DNA from: Allopontixanthobacter sp041741895
GTDB lineage: Bacteria > Pseudomonadota > Alphaproteobacteria > Sphingomonadales > Sphingomonadaceae
Length of the DNA stretch: 8,190 nucleotides
Direction: 5' to 3'
NCBI GenBank assembly: GCA_041741895.1
Contig: JBGSJO010000060.1
Location: 1-8,190, forward strand
The stretch's first letter is position 1. Each line of letters begins with the position of its first letter. Below the pieces are notes generated by a model, which saw only the letters and a list, made by a program, of their open reading frames with translations, searched no databases and was not told the DNA's origin. Below are positions 8,130 through 8,190 of the stretch, in pieces. A program made the translations under genes and the position numbers.

Positions 8130-8190
8130 ATGTCTGTTGCAGGAACATATGATTGCGTAACCAAAAGCCCGATGGGCGACCAGAAGAGCA
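8130..8190 (+). CDS. N-terminus of an unidentified small protein (partial, runs off the right edge)
   Basis: Twenty codons are visible, beginning MSVAGTYDCVTKSPMGDQKS. There is no signal peptide or membrane segment in this part. The 'GTYD...SPMGDQK' opening resembles the first beta-strands of small, uncharacterised alphaproteobacterial proteins, but too little is present for a family assignment. The strong ribosome binding site and the co-directional position 47 bases after the peptidase gene support it being a real gene and possibly the third member of the same transcript. Confidence 0.65.
   Translation, partial: MSVAGTYDCVTKSPMGDQKS

Overview
The window reads as a piece of a GC-rich alphaproteobacterial chromosome, most likely Sphingomonadales (Erythrobacteraceae-like). 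This rests on protein character, the alphaproteobacterial form of the heat-shock promoter, and codon use; no 16S or other definitive marker is present.

Layout. At the left edge (1-59, minus strand) is the start of a protein that looks like the N-terminal helix-turn-helix of an IS630-type transposase, preceded by a strong ribosome binding site. Next to it, also on the minus strand, lies clpB (2717 down to 138), encoding the Hsp100 disaggregase. It is full length (859 codons plus stop) and intact in every recognisable motif except one: codon 759, where the family has the Asp of the 'NR-(I/L)-DE' motif, is an in-frame TAG. The predicted protein stops at 758 residues, losing the D2 small domain with the sensor-2 Arg. 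The same frame continues perfectly for another 100 codons, so this is either a very recent nonsense mutation or a sequence/assembly error.

A 249-base divergent intergenic region (2718-2966) holds a good RpoH (sigma-32) promoter for clpB, CTTG-N18-CCATAT, and an 8-bp inverted repeat that overlaps its -10 element. No convincing promoter is seen for the plus-strand gene.

On the plus strand are a membrane-anchored penicillin/AHL acylase-type Ntn hydrolase (2967-5129) and, 52 bases later, a two-module M16 zinc metallopeptidase with a lipoprotein signal (5182-8082). After 47 bases a further small gene begins at 8130 and leaves the window. These three are co-directional, tightly spaced and without an obvious terminator between them, so an operon of envelope hydrolases is plausible. 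No functional link between the acylase and the peptidase can be shown from sequence alone.

I see no CRISPR array, tRNA, rRNA or defence-system genes. The most notable signals are the amber codon in clpB and the transposase-like start abutting the clpB 3' end.
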